NCBI GenBank assembly: GCA_015227615.1
Contig: JAALGZ010000094.1
Span: 1 to 59,036, forward strand
Length of the DNA: 59,036 nt
DNA from: Labyrinthula sp. Ha
Taxonomy: Eukaryota; Sar; Bigyra; Labyrinthulida; Labyrinthulaceae
Direction of reading: 5' to 3'
In this document: positions 42,837 through 52,884 of the stretch, one piece after another
Layout: each line of letters opens with the position of its first letter
Numbering within the stretch: the first letter of the stretch is position 1
Position numbers and translations under genes: made by a program
The notes under the pieces: generated by a model
The model's database searches: none
Told to the model about the DNA's origin: nothing
Seen by the model: only the letters and a program-made list of their open reading frames with translations

Positions 42837-44483
42837 TTATTCAAAGGAAATACCTTGAGCAAGAGGAAGATCATCTCCATAATTTATTGTACAGGTACTT
42901 CGTCGCATATACTGTTTCCAGGAATCACTTCCACTCTCTCTTCCCCATCCCGTTGCTTTATTTCCTCCAAAGGCTCCTCCAATCTCAGCTCCACTGCAAC
43001 CAGTGTTTACATTTACGATTCCTGTATCAGATCCACTTGCACCTAACCACTTGAACACTTTTTTCATCTCACTTGTAAACAATGCACTGCTTAATCCTTG
43101 TTCAACAGAATTATTTAATGCTATACCTTCTTCTAAACTATCAATTTCAACAAGGTACAAAATAGGAACAAAGTTTTCTTCAAAGACTATTGGACAGGTA
43201 TGATCAGGAAGCTCAATAAGCGCAGGTTCTACAAAGTTTCCATCTTTTTCGACCAATCTCCCACCAATCATTAAATTACCACCTTGATCTACGGCTTCAG
43301 CAACTTTTCTTTGAAACAAATCAACTTGGCCCTTAGAATGAAGTGGACCTACTAAAGTCTTCTCGTCCAATGGGTGTCCAATATTATTCTGTATAACAGA
43401 TTCGTATCTTTTCTTCAACGCAGAGATAAATTTTTCTTTTATTCCTTTCTGCAAAAGTATTCTCCTAGCAGATGTACATCTTTGCCCACAAGTACCAACA
43501 GATGCGAAAAGAACACTTCGAACAGCGTTCTCAAATAACTTTTCATCATTCAGTACATCATCTAATATAATTATCGCATTATTTCCTCCTAATTCCAAAA
43601 TAGATTTTCCAAATCTTTCACCCACAATTGTTTGAACCTTTCGACCAACTTCTGTGCTTCCCGTAAAACTTATTAATTCCAACCTTTCATCACGAACCAT
43701 TTCTTCTGCGACACTATTTTCTGTTTGACACAGAGTTGAAATCACATAATTCTTATCCAAACCAGTTTCTTCAATTGCAAAATTTAACACTTGCTGAGTT
43801 GCAATGTTAACTAAATTCGAAGTGGGAGCACCTTTGACAATTTGAGTATTACCACAAATTAAACTAATTGCAGTATTCCAGCCACAAACAGCGTTTGGAA
43901 AGTTAAATGCGGAGATAATTCCAATAGATCCAAGCGGATTATACATTTCAAAAAGTGAGTGTTCGTTTCTCTCGCTGGGAAACACTTTCCCTTCAATACT
44001 TCTGCTTAATCCAACAGCATAGTCACATACGTCTACATATTCTTGTACTTCACCCTTTGCTTCTGGAAGAATTTTCCCCATTTCTAAACTGATCAAGGTC
44101 GCTAAGGGATCAAGATGCTTCTTTAGTTGATTGCCCAGGTTATAAACAAGCTCACCTCTCTTCGGCGCAGGAAGATTTCTCCAATATTCTTGTCCAGATT
44201 TAATAGAAGATATACATCTTTCCATATCTTCTCCATTTCCCTCGATAATTTCTAAGATTTCTTCACCTGTTGAAGGACAAACTACCGTCTTCTTTGACCC
44301 AGATGCGCTCCATGTCCTTCCGTCGAAAACAGCTGGGATTGGTGTGGAATTTTCAATATTAAGTGCTGAAAGTGCTTCTTTTGCTAAAGCATTGGAAGAA
44401 TAGCATTTTTTTTGTGATTTAAAGAGAGAGAATTGTGCTGAGGGGAAAGAAGATAAGGATTTAGATATTCTGGTTGTTTTCAT
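42837..44483 (-). CDS. ALDH7A1: alpha-aminoadipic semialdehyde dehydrogenase (antiquitin, ALDH7 family)
   Basis: 548 residues from ATG 44481-44483 (MKTTRISK; the frame opens five codons earlier at a GTG). It oxidises aminoadipate semialdehyde in lysine breakdown using NAD+, and other aldehydes such as betaine aldehyde. ALDH motifs are complete: SAFNFPNAVCGWN with the catalytic Asn, the cofactor-binding FTGSTEVGR, ILELGGNN with the general-base Glu, and VGTCGQRCTSARR with the nucleophilic Cys. The C-terminal block GCSGAEIGGAFGGNKATGWGRESGSDSWKQYMRR is diagnostic of ALDH7; only parts of it are cited. The first 35 residues are rich in R, K and S without acidic residues, fitting a mitochondrial leader. 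No introns. Confidence 0.93.
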   Translation of the reverse strand: MKTTRISKSLSSFPSAQFSLFKSQKKCYSSNALAKEALSALNIENSTPIPAVFDGRTWSASGSKKTVVCPSTGEEILEIIEGNGEDMERCISSIKSGQEYWRNLPAPKRGELVYNLGNQLKKHLDPLATLISLEMGKILPEAKGEVQEYVDVCDYAVGLSRSIEGKVFPSERNEHSLFEMYNPLGSIGIISAFNFPNAVCGWNTAISLICGNTQIVKGAPTSNLVNIATQQVLNFAIEETGLDKNYVISTLCQTENSVAEEMVRDERLELISFTGSTEVGRKVQTIVGERFGKSILELGGNNAIIILDDVLNDEKLFENAVRSVLFASVGTCGQRCTSARRILLQKGIKEKFISALKKRYESVIQNNIGHPLDEKTLVGPLHSKGQVDLFQRKVAEAVDQGGNLMIGGRLVEKDGNFVEPALIELPDHTCPIVFEENFVPILYLVEIDSLEEGIALNNSVEQGLSSALFTSEMKKVFKWLGASGSDTGIVNVNTGCSGAEIGGAFGGNKATGWGRESGSDSWKQYMRRSTCTINYGDDLPLAQGISFE

Positions 44484-47400
44484 TGTACTTGATTGCACAC
44501 GTGAAATTTTTGGGAAATTGACAGTTAGCCGTTTAGAAACTTCTTCAATACATTCTGCACTTTAACAGACAACTTTTTCAAGGCGAAGAATAAATTATAT
44601 TATAAATCAGAACCTAATTTATTATTATTAGTTTTAAATGTGTTTATTTCTTAAAAACATCATTAATTTTTCCTTTAACAAGCACCGTTTGTAAACTAAA
44701 AAATACTTCTTTGCAACAGAAATTAGAATATTAGAAACTGGTTAGTACAAAGTAACCTCAATTTCATACTGAAAACCTACAAATTGAACTTTGAAGTCAT
44801 GACAGTCGTTTTTTTTTTCATTTAATTAAAACAATGGATTCTCCGAGAGACCACAAAACCCCCCACAAATGGTTTGTTTCAAAGCAAGGACCAAATATCG
44901 CAGCTTTAAATTACACTAACTTATTCACCTACCCAGAGTTTAACAAACTACCCCCATTTCAAACTAAGCCTTCCAGCTTGGTTTAAACATTAGGCTAAGT
45001 ATTACAGGAAATGATACTGTTTGAGCTTCATTTAATTTGTCGTGAAAAAGATCAAGATTTATGTTTCTTATCGACTTCAACAATCACGCTTTTAAGTTAA
45101 TTCTTTTGACAAGATGAATATCCCTACTTAAGAAGTTTTAGTGTTCAAATACTACTAATTTCAACGTAATATCATATTCCACGCATAAATGAACCTGGCT
45201 CAATATTTCCTGCAGTGGTTGCTTAACACGTGCCAAGAGCTAACTCATATCCTCAAATGACATTATAATTAAACTAGTTGAAAGTATGTAGGAAAAGTAA
45301 AATTTACCTCTAACTTATCCCAGGAACTTGTTAAGAACCAATCACGTCAACACTGGTGATATTTAATAACTTAAGAAGATATATATTCCTTTATCAGTTC
45401 CGCAGCACGCTAGTGCGGCAGCTAATGCCCCATGGATTCCCCAACTCGTCAAGGCCTTATGGGTAAGGTACTTAGCTTTGAATGATTGGCTCCGTGGAGT
45501 ATGAGTGATTCAAGTTTTCAGTGCCATGGCAAGAAAACGTGGCGGGGGGTTGGTTTAGTGGCTTCAAGTCCCACACGACGCAAGAAAGGGCTTTTGGTCA
45601 GTTGTGTCCTCCTTGTAAGGCCGAAGGGTTTCCAACCTCCGAGTAGCCCCCCCCAAAAAAAATCAGTTCTTCTTACATTAACGAAGTAACTATTGGTAAT
45701 GCTCTGCTGCAGCGCTACAGATGTCCATCGTGTTTTGCATGATTAGGCTTTAACAATTTTTTTGACGAGAAATCAAATTTCATTTGGCTGTGAGTGCCAT
45801 CTAAATAAACCGCATTAATTCTAGATTAGGCCCTTGAAATCCGATCTCAAAACAGACATTAACAACATCAAACATCAAAAGTTTCTATTGACATAAGTTT
45901 TTCTGCAATGTGTGTGCTAATTATCCTTTCTACCTATTTAAATTTTTGTCTTGGATACATGAAGCTTTGTAAACCTGAGTCCCAAATAAATCCATTTACG
46001 TAACTAAAAGAATGAGCATCAACATTCAATCCTAATTTCACTACACCTCCCGTGGTTATTGGCTTCACCCATGTTTGTCATGGTAGTGAATAAAAATTTA
46101 ACTCAGCCACGATCAGTTAGGTTTCAAGAAGTAGACCTGAATAACTGTGTAGTAGCATCTAGAAAACATCAAATATAGTACCTAATACTCGTTTGTTTAA
46201 TTTTTCAGCAGCTAAGAACATAATAACACAGTGATTTTTGAATAATATATATGAGCTTGATTTACTAGTTTTTAGAAAATATTATAGTATAAGCTATCGG
46301 ATATATCATGAACAGGATGGCAAAAAGTTTTAGACTTCACTAAAACATGACCAGAACATAATACTTATTAAGTGACTATTGCTCTCTATGAGGGCACCGT
46401 CTCATTAATGTAAAAAAGAATGTATCAAAATAAAGACTATAAACTTCCTCAAAACATGTTAGAAAAGAACAGGAAAATGTTTAGATAAAGATCTGGATCA
46501 AGACTAGAACTATCTTTGAGTTACTTAAAGAATTCGGAACGAAAAATTATCTGTAAATTACTAAATCATAAAAAACCTCTTTTACTTGAAACAAATGGCA
46601 AAGAGTTTGCTGTTCTTTTTGATCAATTCGCTAGCAACTGTTTATTTTATCTAAAGACTTGAGGTAAACTTTAGGGCTTGAAGATTTTAGCGCTTTCTGT
46701 CTACCTGAAAGAAACTCTAATGCTACAATCGTTGACTTGGCAACTTGAATTACTTCAAATCACTTGGCCCAGTCTATGAATGAATCCCTTTATCTTTGTA
46801 AACTATAAATGAAACCATTGTATAAACCTTCTGTAAGTAACTTTCCTGGCGTATTAAGGCTTCTACTTCTTTATCAATACTTTTGTTACACATTTGTGCT
46901 CTTAGCACCTAAACAGTATTTGCTATCTGCTAGCAAATATTTCTTCCTATGCCAGTTTCTCTGAATAAAAAAATGCATTGTAACTTTTACGCTGTTTAGA
47001 TTAATCCTAAAAAATTAATGTATGTTAACTAACCACCTCCTTGATACATATATATAAAGTAAGGTTAATATTGCAGACAAGTTACTCCAATTGAGGTTAG
47101 CCCTTCGTACACACTGCAGACTTATCCGAGAAAGAACTCAAACCGTGACATCAATAACCGCTTTTTGTAAGATGTAGAGCTATATAATTCAAAAACTTGG
47201 GTCATATTGAGAGTTCTAATACTGAATGCTTAAATATATTGCACAAATTGAAAAATATAACAGAGAAAAAACCTGCTGGTCACAATGAAGAAAAGAGTCC
47301 AAACTAGGCAGAGATATACTTAAGAGCTAAATAGTATTGCTACAGTGCAATAGTTAATATTGCTTCTGATAATTAGGCTCAATAAGCTAAGAGATATTAT

Positions 47401-48054
47401 TCTGCTGTAAGTATTAATCAATTAATGGTTTTCAATTTTCATATATGTATCAAATTTATTAGTGAAAATAGCAAATAGATATTTAAGGAAAATAGGCAAT
47501 TACCAATATAACGACACAATCTAAGGGAAAAAACAAGAAAATAGCAACGAAAATAGAAAAATCGAAAAATAGTGAAACTAGAATCAATGTGGGTAAATTG
47601 CCTTGGGAAATATAAATACATATATTCAGAGAGTTTCTATAGTTCGGGGAATTCAATTCTAACTCTTCCACGTGCCTAACACGAGTTTAGATAGTAGATT
47701 GACTTTCACCTCTTCAAAGTAACTTAAAACTAGATAGACTCCCAAGTAAAAGTTTCTTGTTAGTATTTTTGCCTCAGCTTCGAGTATCTGAATATTCGAT
47801 AGTTCATTCCTATCAGATAAACTGCTCTCAATTGGGTTGATTAAGGAATTTCTGTAAGAGAAAAAATATATGAAGAGATGACATTACCATACATAAAAAG
47901 GAAAGAAACTTGTACCGACACGCCGTATACCCTAAAACTTCTCAAACACAAGAAAAAAACTCAAGTAAGTGTAGTTGACACAAGAAATACCAATTGAAAA
48001 TAATTTTTCTCTTATATTGTTATTCCAAATATTAGCTTAGTTGAGTTTACAGAA
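44484..48054. other. gene-free region with a GC-rich island
   Basis: 3.6 kb without a supportable coding sequence; all frames are under 70 codons and unrecognised. The only feature that stands out is the GC-rich island at 45395-45690, described separately. The remainder is AT-rich and unremarkable. The region upstream of 48055 serves the next gene. Confidence 0.55.
45395..45690 (+). ncRNA. possible structured RNA gene or SINE-like unit
   Basis: An abruptly GC-rich segment in AT-rich DNA. It contains an A-box-like TGGCTCCGTGG (about 45488-45498), a second A-box-like TGGTTTAGTGG (about 45552-45562) and a B-box-like GGCTTCAAGTCCC (about 45561-45573) that can form a T-arm-like stem, then a C9A8 run near 45648-45664. 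CCGCAC and GTGCGG near 45402-45420 can pair. This suggests an RNA polymerase III transcript such as SRP RNA, RNase P/MRP RNA or a tRNA-derived SINE, but I cannot fit any of their conserved cores. Confidence 0.3.
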
Positions 48055-48966
48055 ATGATTTCAACAAACTTCGGTAACTTCTCTGTCTCCTTTAACGAAA
48101 TAAGTCAACAACTTAGTATACATAAAGATATGGATATGGGAACCTATGTAAGCAACAAAAAATTCTTTAGGCTATATAGACCAGAGGAAGTCTCTTATTT
48201 TGGTTTATTCACAGTATCCTTAACTCTGTCTTCCAAGAATCTGCTCATTCTTGAGCAGCTTTGTTCTCAGTTAACTCTGGAAAAGTTTGTTATTAACTCA
48301 CCAGATTGGACACAAATACAACTAAATATTTTTCTGAATCATACCTTGCGTAAAACTTTCAAAACAAAGTATATATTAATTAATTTAAAAAAAGAGGGGA
48401 ATTTACTTGGAGAGTACTTAAATGTCTTATCTCAACAGGAAAACATTCAGACGCTTCAAGTTGAGGAAACTGAGAGCAGATTTCGCGAAGTTAGACGATT
48501 CTTACTTAATTATAATAGTTTTTTTTCAGACTTTCGTTTAAATAAAGCTATTTTACTTCATAATATAGTAAAATCAAGTTTGTTTTCAAATTTTGGAAGC
48601 TATCTAACTGAACTTCATTTCTATGAACGTAATATTAATAGGGATATTTTGGTTTCTTCTTTTGTATGTTTATTAAATAAAAAGAGTTCTATTCAGTTGA
48701 GAAAACTTGAGTTAGCACATTTTAGTTATCTCTATTCTCCTTCTCTTGTTTATTTACTTTGTAAGTTTATTTCTTATGCTGGTCAAGTTTCACTAAGTAT
48801 AGATATCAATTTTCAAAGCAAATCTCACAGTTTGCTATTTTATCCTGTAGTTTTTTTTGAAACAAAAAAAATTACACAAAATAGTATTTTTAGGTTTAAC
48901 TACGATAAGAATCAGCTGAGTTTGATGACGAATAGATCTCGTTCAATTGAAAAACTTACAAAGTAG
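48055..48966 (+). CDS. unknown protein, distant member of the paralogous family
   Basis: 303 residues from ATG 48055 to TAG. Size and layout match the proteins at 4734-5672 and 5912-6847. The block LTLSSKNLLILEQLCSQLTLEKFVI aligns with LPLSKSDSSLMKKLSKLCNFDVIHF in position and pattern (quoted here as pattern only), followed by LINLKKEGNLLGEYLNVLSQQENIQTLQV against VFLHLNNSFSELTYFLKAFGSNPSFENLYL. Repeating hydrophobic segments (LTELHFYER, LRKLELAHFSYL) look like degenerate leucine-rich repeats. No membrane span or catalytic motif. Function unknown; membership of the family is inferred by eye. Confidence 0.55.
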   Translation: MISTNFGNFSVSFNEISQQLSIHKDMDMGTYVSNKKFFRLYRPEEVSYFGLFTVSLTLSSKNLLILEQLCSQLTLEKFVINSPDWTQIQLNIFLNHTLRKTFKTKYILINLKKEGNLLGEYLNVLSQQENIQTLQVEETESRFREVRRFLLNYNSFFSDFRLNKAILLHNIVKSSLFSNFGSYLTELHFYERNINRDILVSSFVCLLNKKSSIQLRKLELAHFSYLYSPSLVYLLCKFISYAGQVSLSIDINFQSKSHSLLFYPVVFFETKKITQNSIFRFNYDKNQLSLMTNRSRSIEKLTK

Positions 48967-49139
48967 CAATGGAGTTGGATTGATATGTATACTGAGTTAA
49001 AACGTATTTAGGCTACCAAAATGAATGCTCTTTTCTCAATTTATGCCTATATCTTTTGATATACTTCAAAGTCCTACAATCTTTGGAACAGATTTTAACT
49101 ATCAGTATTGAGTAGGAACTAGCGTAAAACAATGTGAAG

Positions 49140-50549
49140 TTAAACTTTTCTATTCTTTCGTTTTTCTTCCTTTTTCTCTCGTTTTCGTTTCTTTTTTTCT
49201 TTATTTGTCAAAGAAGATCCAAACGCAACTCTAACATCATCTTTACCTTTCTTTCTTACTTTCCTTAGCCTCACTACAAAAAATCCATCCATATTATGTT
49301 TATGTGGATACATTCTTCTTGCTTTTTTCATACTTGGGTGAAAAACTTTCTTTCGAAATCTTCCAAGTCCTGGATCTCCAACTCCTTCACTTAAACCACT
49401 ATCCACTATTTTCACTCCTCTGTTTTCTAATGCGTATTGAACAACTGCTTCATTTTCTTCTACAGAAACACTGCAAGTACTATAAACAACTATACCTTCA
49501 ATCTTACAACAATCTATTGCTGAGAGTAATAGTTGTTTCTGAAGAACTCCACGTTTTAAAATATCCTCATGTGTACGAATAGATTTTATATTTTCGTGTC
49601 GGGAAATAACTCCTGTTCCTGAACAAGGCGCATCAAGTAAAACAAAGTCAAATTGAGGTAAAACCTTTGGTAAAGCTCTTCCATCATGAACAACGTGGAC
49701 TGAGTTCTTGCACCCGAGACGAGCTAAATTGGCTACAGTTGCCTTAGACCTATCTTTACTGATATCATTGCAAACAACAAGTCCATTCGGATTCATCTGA
49801 CAAATAAACGAAGCTTTTCCTCCGGGTGCTGAAGACATATCCAAACATTTACTTCCATCTTTAGGTCTCAAGGCCAAAACAGGAAGAAAAGAACTTGCTG
49901 CTTGAATTGTATAATGCCCTGCTAGGTATTCCGGGGTTGCACCAATTGGAACACTTGAATCAAATACTTTTATTCCAACTTCTCCAAACTTTTCTTTTTC
50001 TTCTAGAAAATTTTCTAACGGCTCGCAACGAACTCCTCTAGCCGTTAAAGTTTCCATCAGATCCTTCCGAGAACTTTTTAAACGGTTAACTCTTATGATT
50101 AGAGGTCTTGGTGAAGATGAAGCCGTTAAAAAATCAAGAAGATCAGATGGAGAAAATAAGTTTGAAAAATGTTCTGTAAGTGAAGGTGTAAAAGAAAAAT
50201 AGCTTGATAGAAGGGTGAGCAGTTTGGACAGAAGCTGAGATCTAGACAGTGGGTTTGCGGCTTGGGATCGATAAGATTTGAAGTTCGAAAGTGTTGAAAC
50301 AATGTCATTTATTAGTTGAAGAAGTTCTTTTGGATCAGAAGGGAGAGATTCCTCAGGTTCTTCTTCTAGTTCATCAGCAACAGAAGAGGATTTTGATACA
50401 ATAGAAGAGGTTTCCAGATTTTGGTCTTCTTCAGACGAGTTTGAGTGTTCAGAGGCCGTGTCAGAATCACCATCTTCAAACCATTTCTTTTCAAGTTCGT
50501 TCTGTGGTTTTACTACAACTTCCATTTTTCTAGTTTCTGGTAATGCCAT
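49140..50549 (-). CDS. NOP2: NOP2/NSUN1-type 25S/28S rRNA cytosine-C5 methyltransferase
   Basis: 469 residues from ATG 50547-50549. Nucleolar enzyme that methylates a cytosine of large-subunit rRNA and is needed for 60S ribosome assembly. An acidic N-terminus (EEDQNLETSS, DELEEEPEES) precedes the NOL1/NOP2/Sun fold: PRPLIIRVNRLKSSR, the SAM-binding CLDMSSAPGGKASFI, VVCNDIS, motif IV FVLLDAPCSGTGVISR with the release Cys, and motif VI VYSTCSVSVEENEAVV with the nucleophilic Cys. It ends with HKHNMDGFFVVRLRK and a highly basic tail for nucleolar targeting. It is shorter than animal NOP2 through a reduced N-terminus, near to fungal size without its long extensions. It lies 173 bp from the convergent gene at 48055-48966. 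Confidence 0.92.
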   Translation of the reverse strand: MALPETRKMEVVVKPQNELEKKWFEDGDSDTASEHSNSSEEDQNLETSSIVSKSSSVADELEEEPEESLPSDPKELLQLINDIVSTLSNFKSYRSQAANPLSRSQLLSKLLTLLSSYFSFTPSLTEHFSNLFSPSDLLDFLTASSSPRPLIIRVNRLKSSRKDLMETLTARGVRCEPLENFLEEKEKFGEVGIKVFDSSVPIGATPEYLAGHYTIQAASSFLPVLALRPKDGSKCLDMSSAPGGKASFICQMNPNGLVVCNDISKDRSKATVANLARLGCKNSVHVVHDGRALPKVLPQFDFVLLDAPCSGTGVISRHENIKSIRTHEDILKRGVLQKQLLLSAIDCCKIEGIVVYSTCSVSVEENEAVVQYALENRGVKIVDSGLSEGVGDPGLGRFRKKVFHPSMKKARRMYPHKHNMDGFFVVRLRKVRKKGKDDVRVAFGSSLTNKEKKKRKREKKEEKRKNRKV

Positions 50550-52599
50550 ATTGAGATCTATTTTTTCTTCTCTGCCAATGAATCAAAACTTTAAATTTCA
50601 CAGTTTAGTGAAAATTAGGGATATACAAGTGCAGCAAATTCAGAAAAGCGAGTTGGAAAATATTGTAGCACTGGGGAAACCAGTCCAAGGAGAATGAGGA
50701 ATTTTGCGACACATGACTTCATCTGGACATCCCTACTTAAAATTAAAAAAAAAAGATCGGATTGTGTTTTAGATATTCCACTAGAGCTTGCTCTAGGTCT
50801 ATTGTACTTGCGAAACAAAAATAAATTCAACAAGCAATATTGAAGTTACGCACCATTCTGTCAATCCTCTACGCCATATCACAAATTTGTGTTCAAACGC
50901 CACTATGAGAGCAATTACCAAACCAAAATTGCTTTTTTCTTGTAGTTTCAAAGGCTAATTTAGCCTCATTACAAAAACAAAATTAACACCAACTAATCTC
51001 CATATTTTCGCCAACAGGATATTAATAAGTGAATTTTAGTTTCATTACTTTTCTTTTAATAGCTGAGATAAAGATCTTTCATTAAATTGAGCTAGGTTTC
51101 GTGGTTAAGTAAAAATACTAATAAATGGTCACTCCTAGGATCTTGTCTAATTTGAACCATTTTCACCATAAATATTTTTTTAAAAATAAATAAAATGCCC
51201 CTAAACCAAGATGAGGAGAGCAAATTTCAGGCTTGGAATAATCTTAAAAGTCTTTAAATTAAGGATAGAATGTACTGCTAAATAAAAGAATTTTTTTCTA
51301 TTATAATAGGTGCAATTCATTGACATCTGACTATTAAAAAACCTTCTAAAATCTCCATCAACACTTTTTTATTCAGGCTAAGTATAATCTTTCTTAGAAT
51401 GAAAGTGATTATGGAACTAGCCAAGGAAACTAGGCTCTCCAGAACTCGCATGTTCTTAGAGCAAGTGTATAATAGTACTCTTATTTGTTTTCACTTTGCC
51501 GATTAATTAAAAAAATGTCCAAAGTTTTAGTGAGACAAGAATCTAGACATTCTTCATAACTTTAATATTCTGAATCTTTAACTTCTTTTGTTTTAAGTAA
51601 TTAGTTTACAAGTGAAGCACTGTGTATATTATTCAATTTGGGAGCCGCAGTGGATTAAAACGGAAATGAGATTATAGTAAAAGCGATGATGATATTCTCA
51701 TTTCTCATGGGAATTGTAGCCGATTAAAGCAAAGCTAACAAGAATGTTAGTCATTCAAACACACATAAGCTTCAGAATACTAGAAGCTTTCATTTTTAGA
51801 CTTAGTTAATTTGAGGAATATTTATTCTTCACTAAGCCATTAACTCGGATATCAAACTATCTCATTGAGTGCAACAAATATTCGATGTCACAAGCAAAAC
51901 AAAGGAATTGAAAACTCTTTGAAGCATAGCTCATCTTACTTTGGAACTCAGTACGATTATCTTAAGGTATAGGGGGCAAAATTAATATAAACATCTTTCT
52001 TGTTTAAAGAATAAAAGGAAAGTAGATAAAAGACAGGATCTGTAACTGAATATTTGGGACAAAAACCTCAATTTGAAGATAACTATTACAGGAAATAACA
52101 TCGTAGCAAATATAGCAGAATAATACCTAGTTGGATTGAAAAGAAAATGGAAGTTGTGTGGAACAACTTCTTATCTGTGGCAACACCAACTTTTCTCTTT
52201 GAGTCCTAGAAATAGGAACTCTATTGGAGATCATCGCTAGAGTTAATTTAACTCTGCTAATTCTAAATGCCAATTGGATTAATAGTGTCATATTGGTATT
52301 TCCCTTAATTATATTCCACAAATATGTATCTAAATCAAGTTGCTTGAGAATGTCGTTTACCAGAGTAGGATACATCAATTCTTGAGTCACCACAAACACA
52401 GTGAAAGGAGATAAGTACAGCACTATATAAGGGTACTTCGATTTGATTTAACTGGGCATCTCCCCATGTAGCTCGTTAATGCTTTGAATATTGAGAATAA
52501 TAAAATAGGACAAAAATATCAATGTTATTTGTTTATGATTTAGAATTGTTGCTTTTTATCCATAGCGATTATAATATGAATATTCTGTCCTATTTATTC
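50550..52599. other. intergenic region between NOP2 and the second chromovirus
   Basis: About 2 kb, AT-rich. The first part holds the NOP2 promoter. A minus-strand frame of 98 codons at 52127-52423 is unrecognised and may be element flank or chance. Nothing else is seen. Confidence 0.5.
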
Positions 52600-52871
52600 A
52601 ACTTGGTCATAAAAAATGCTTCATGGGTTAACTTGTTTGCTTTGTATTGTTTTTGTTATTCCATCTTATCCAAAATAGCTATGAACTATTAAATCTCAGC
52701 TACTTATACAGAAAGAATCCTATTTAGCTCTCCACACTCTTGGAATTTGACGCACTCTCCGGATTCTTCTTTTTACTTTTATAATTCTCAAGTTAAGTTA
52801 TTAACGCTTAGATTATTACTAGTTCTATATCTCAAACAGTTAACTATAATACATCAGGCACAACCGTGCCA
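52600..52871 (-). repeat. probable 3' LTR (part) of the second chromovirus
   Basis: On the minus strand the polypurine tract GGGGGGCAA (52872-52880) is followed by TGGCACGG, as GGGGCAA is followed by TGTTACGG in the first element. The LTR's first bases form a small hairpin, GGCAC...GTGCC. The far end was not located. Confidence 0.5.
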
Positions 52872-52884
52872 TTGCCCCCCATAG

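Noticed and set aside
45486-45689. 67-codon plus-strand frame in the GC-rich island
   Set aside because: Composition-driven open frame ending in homopolymers; an RNA gene or repeat explains the island better.
52127-52423. 98-codon minus-strand frame left of the second chromovirus
   Set aside because: No recognisable domain and close to the unlocated LTR end; insufficient support for a gene.
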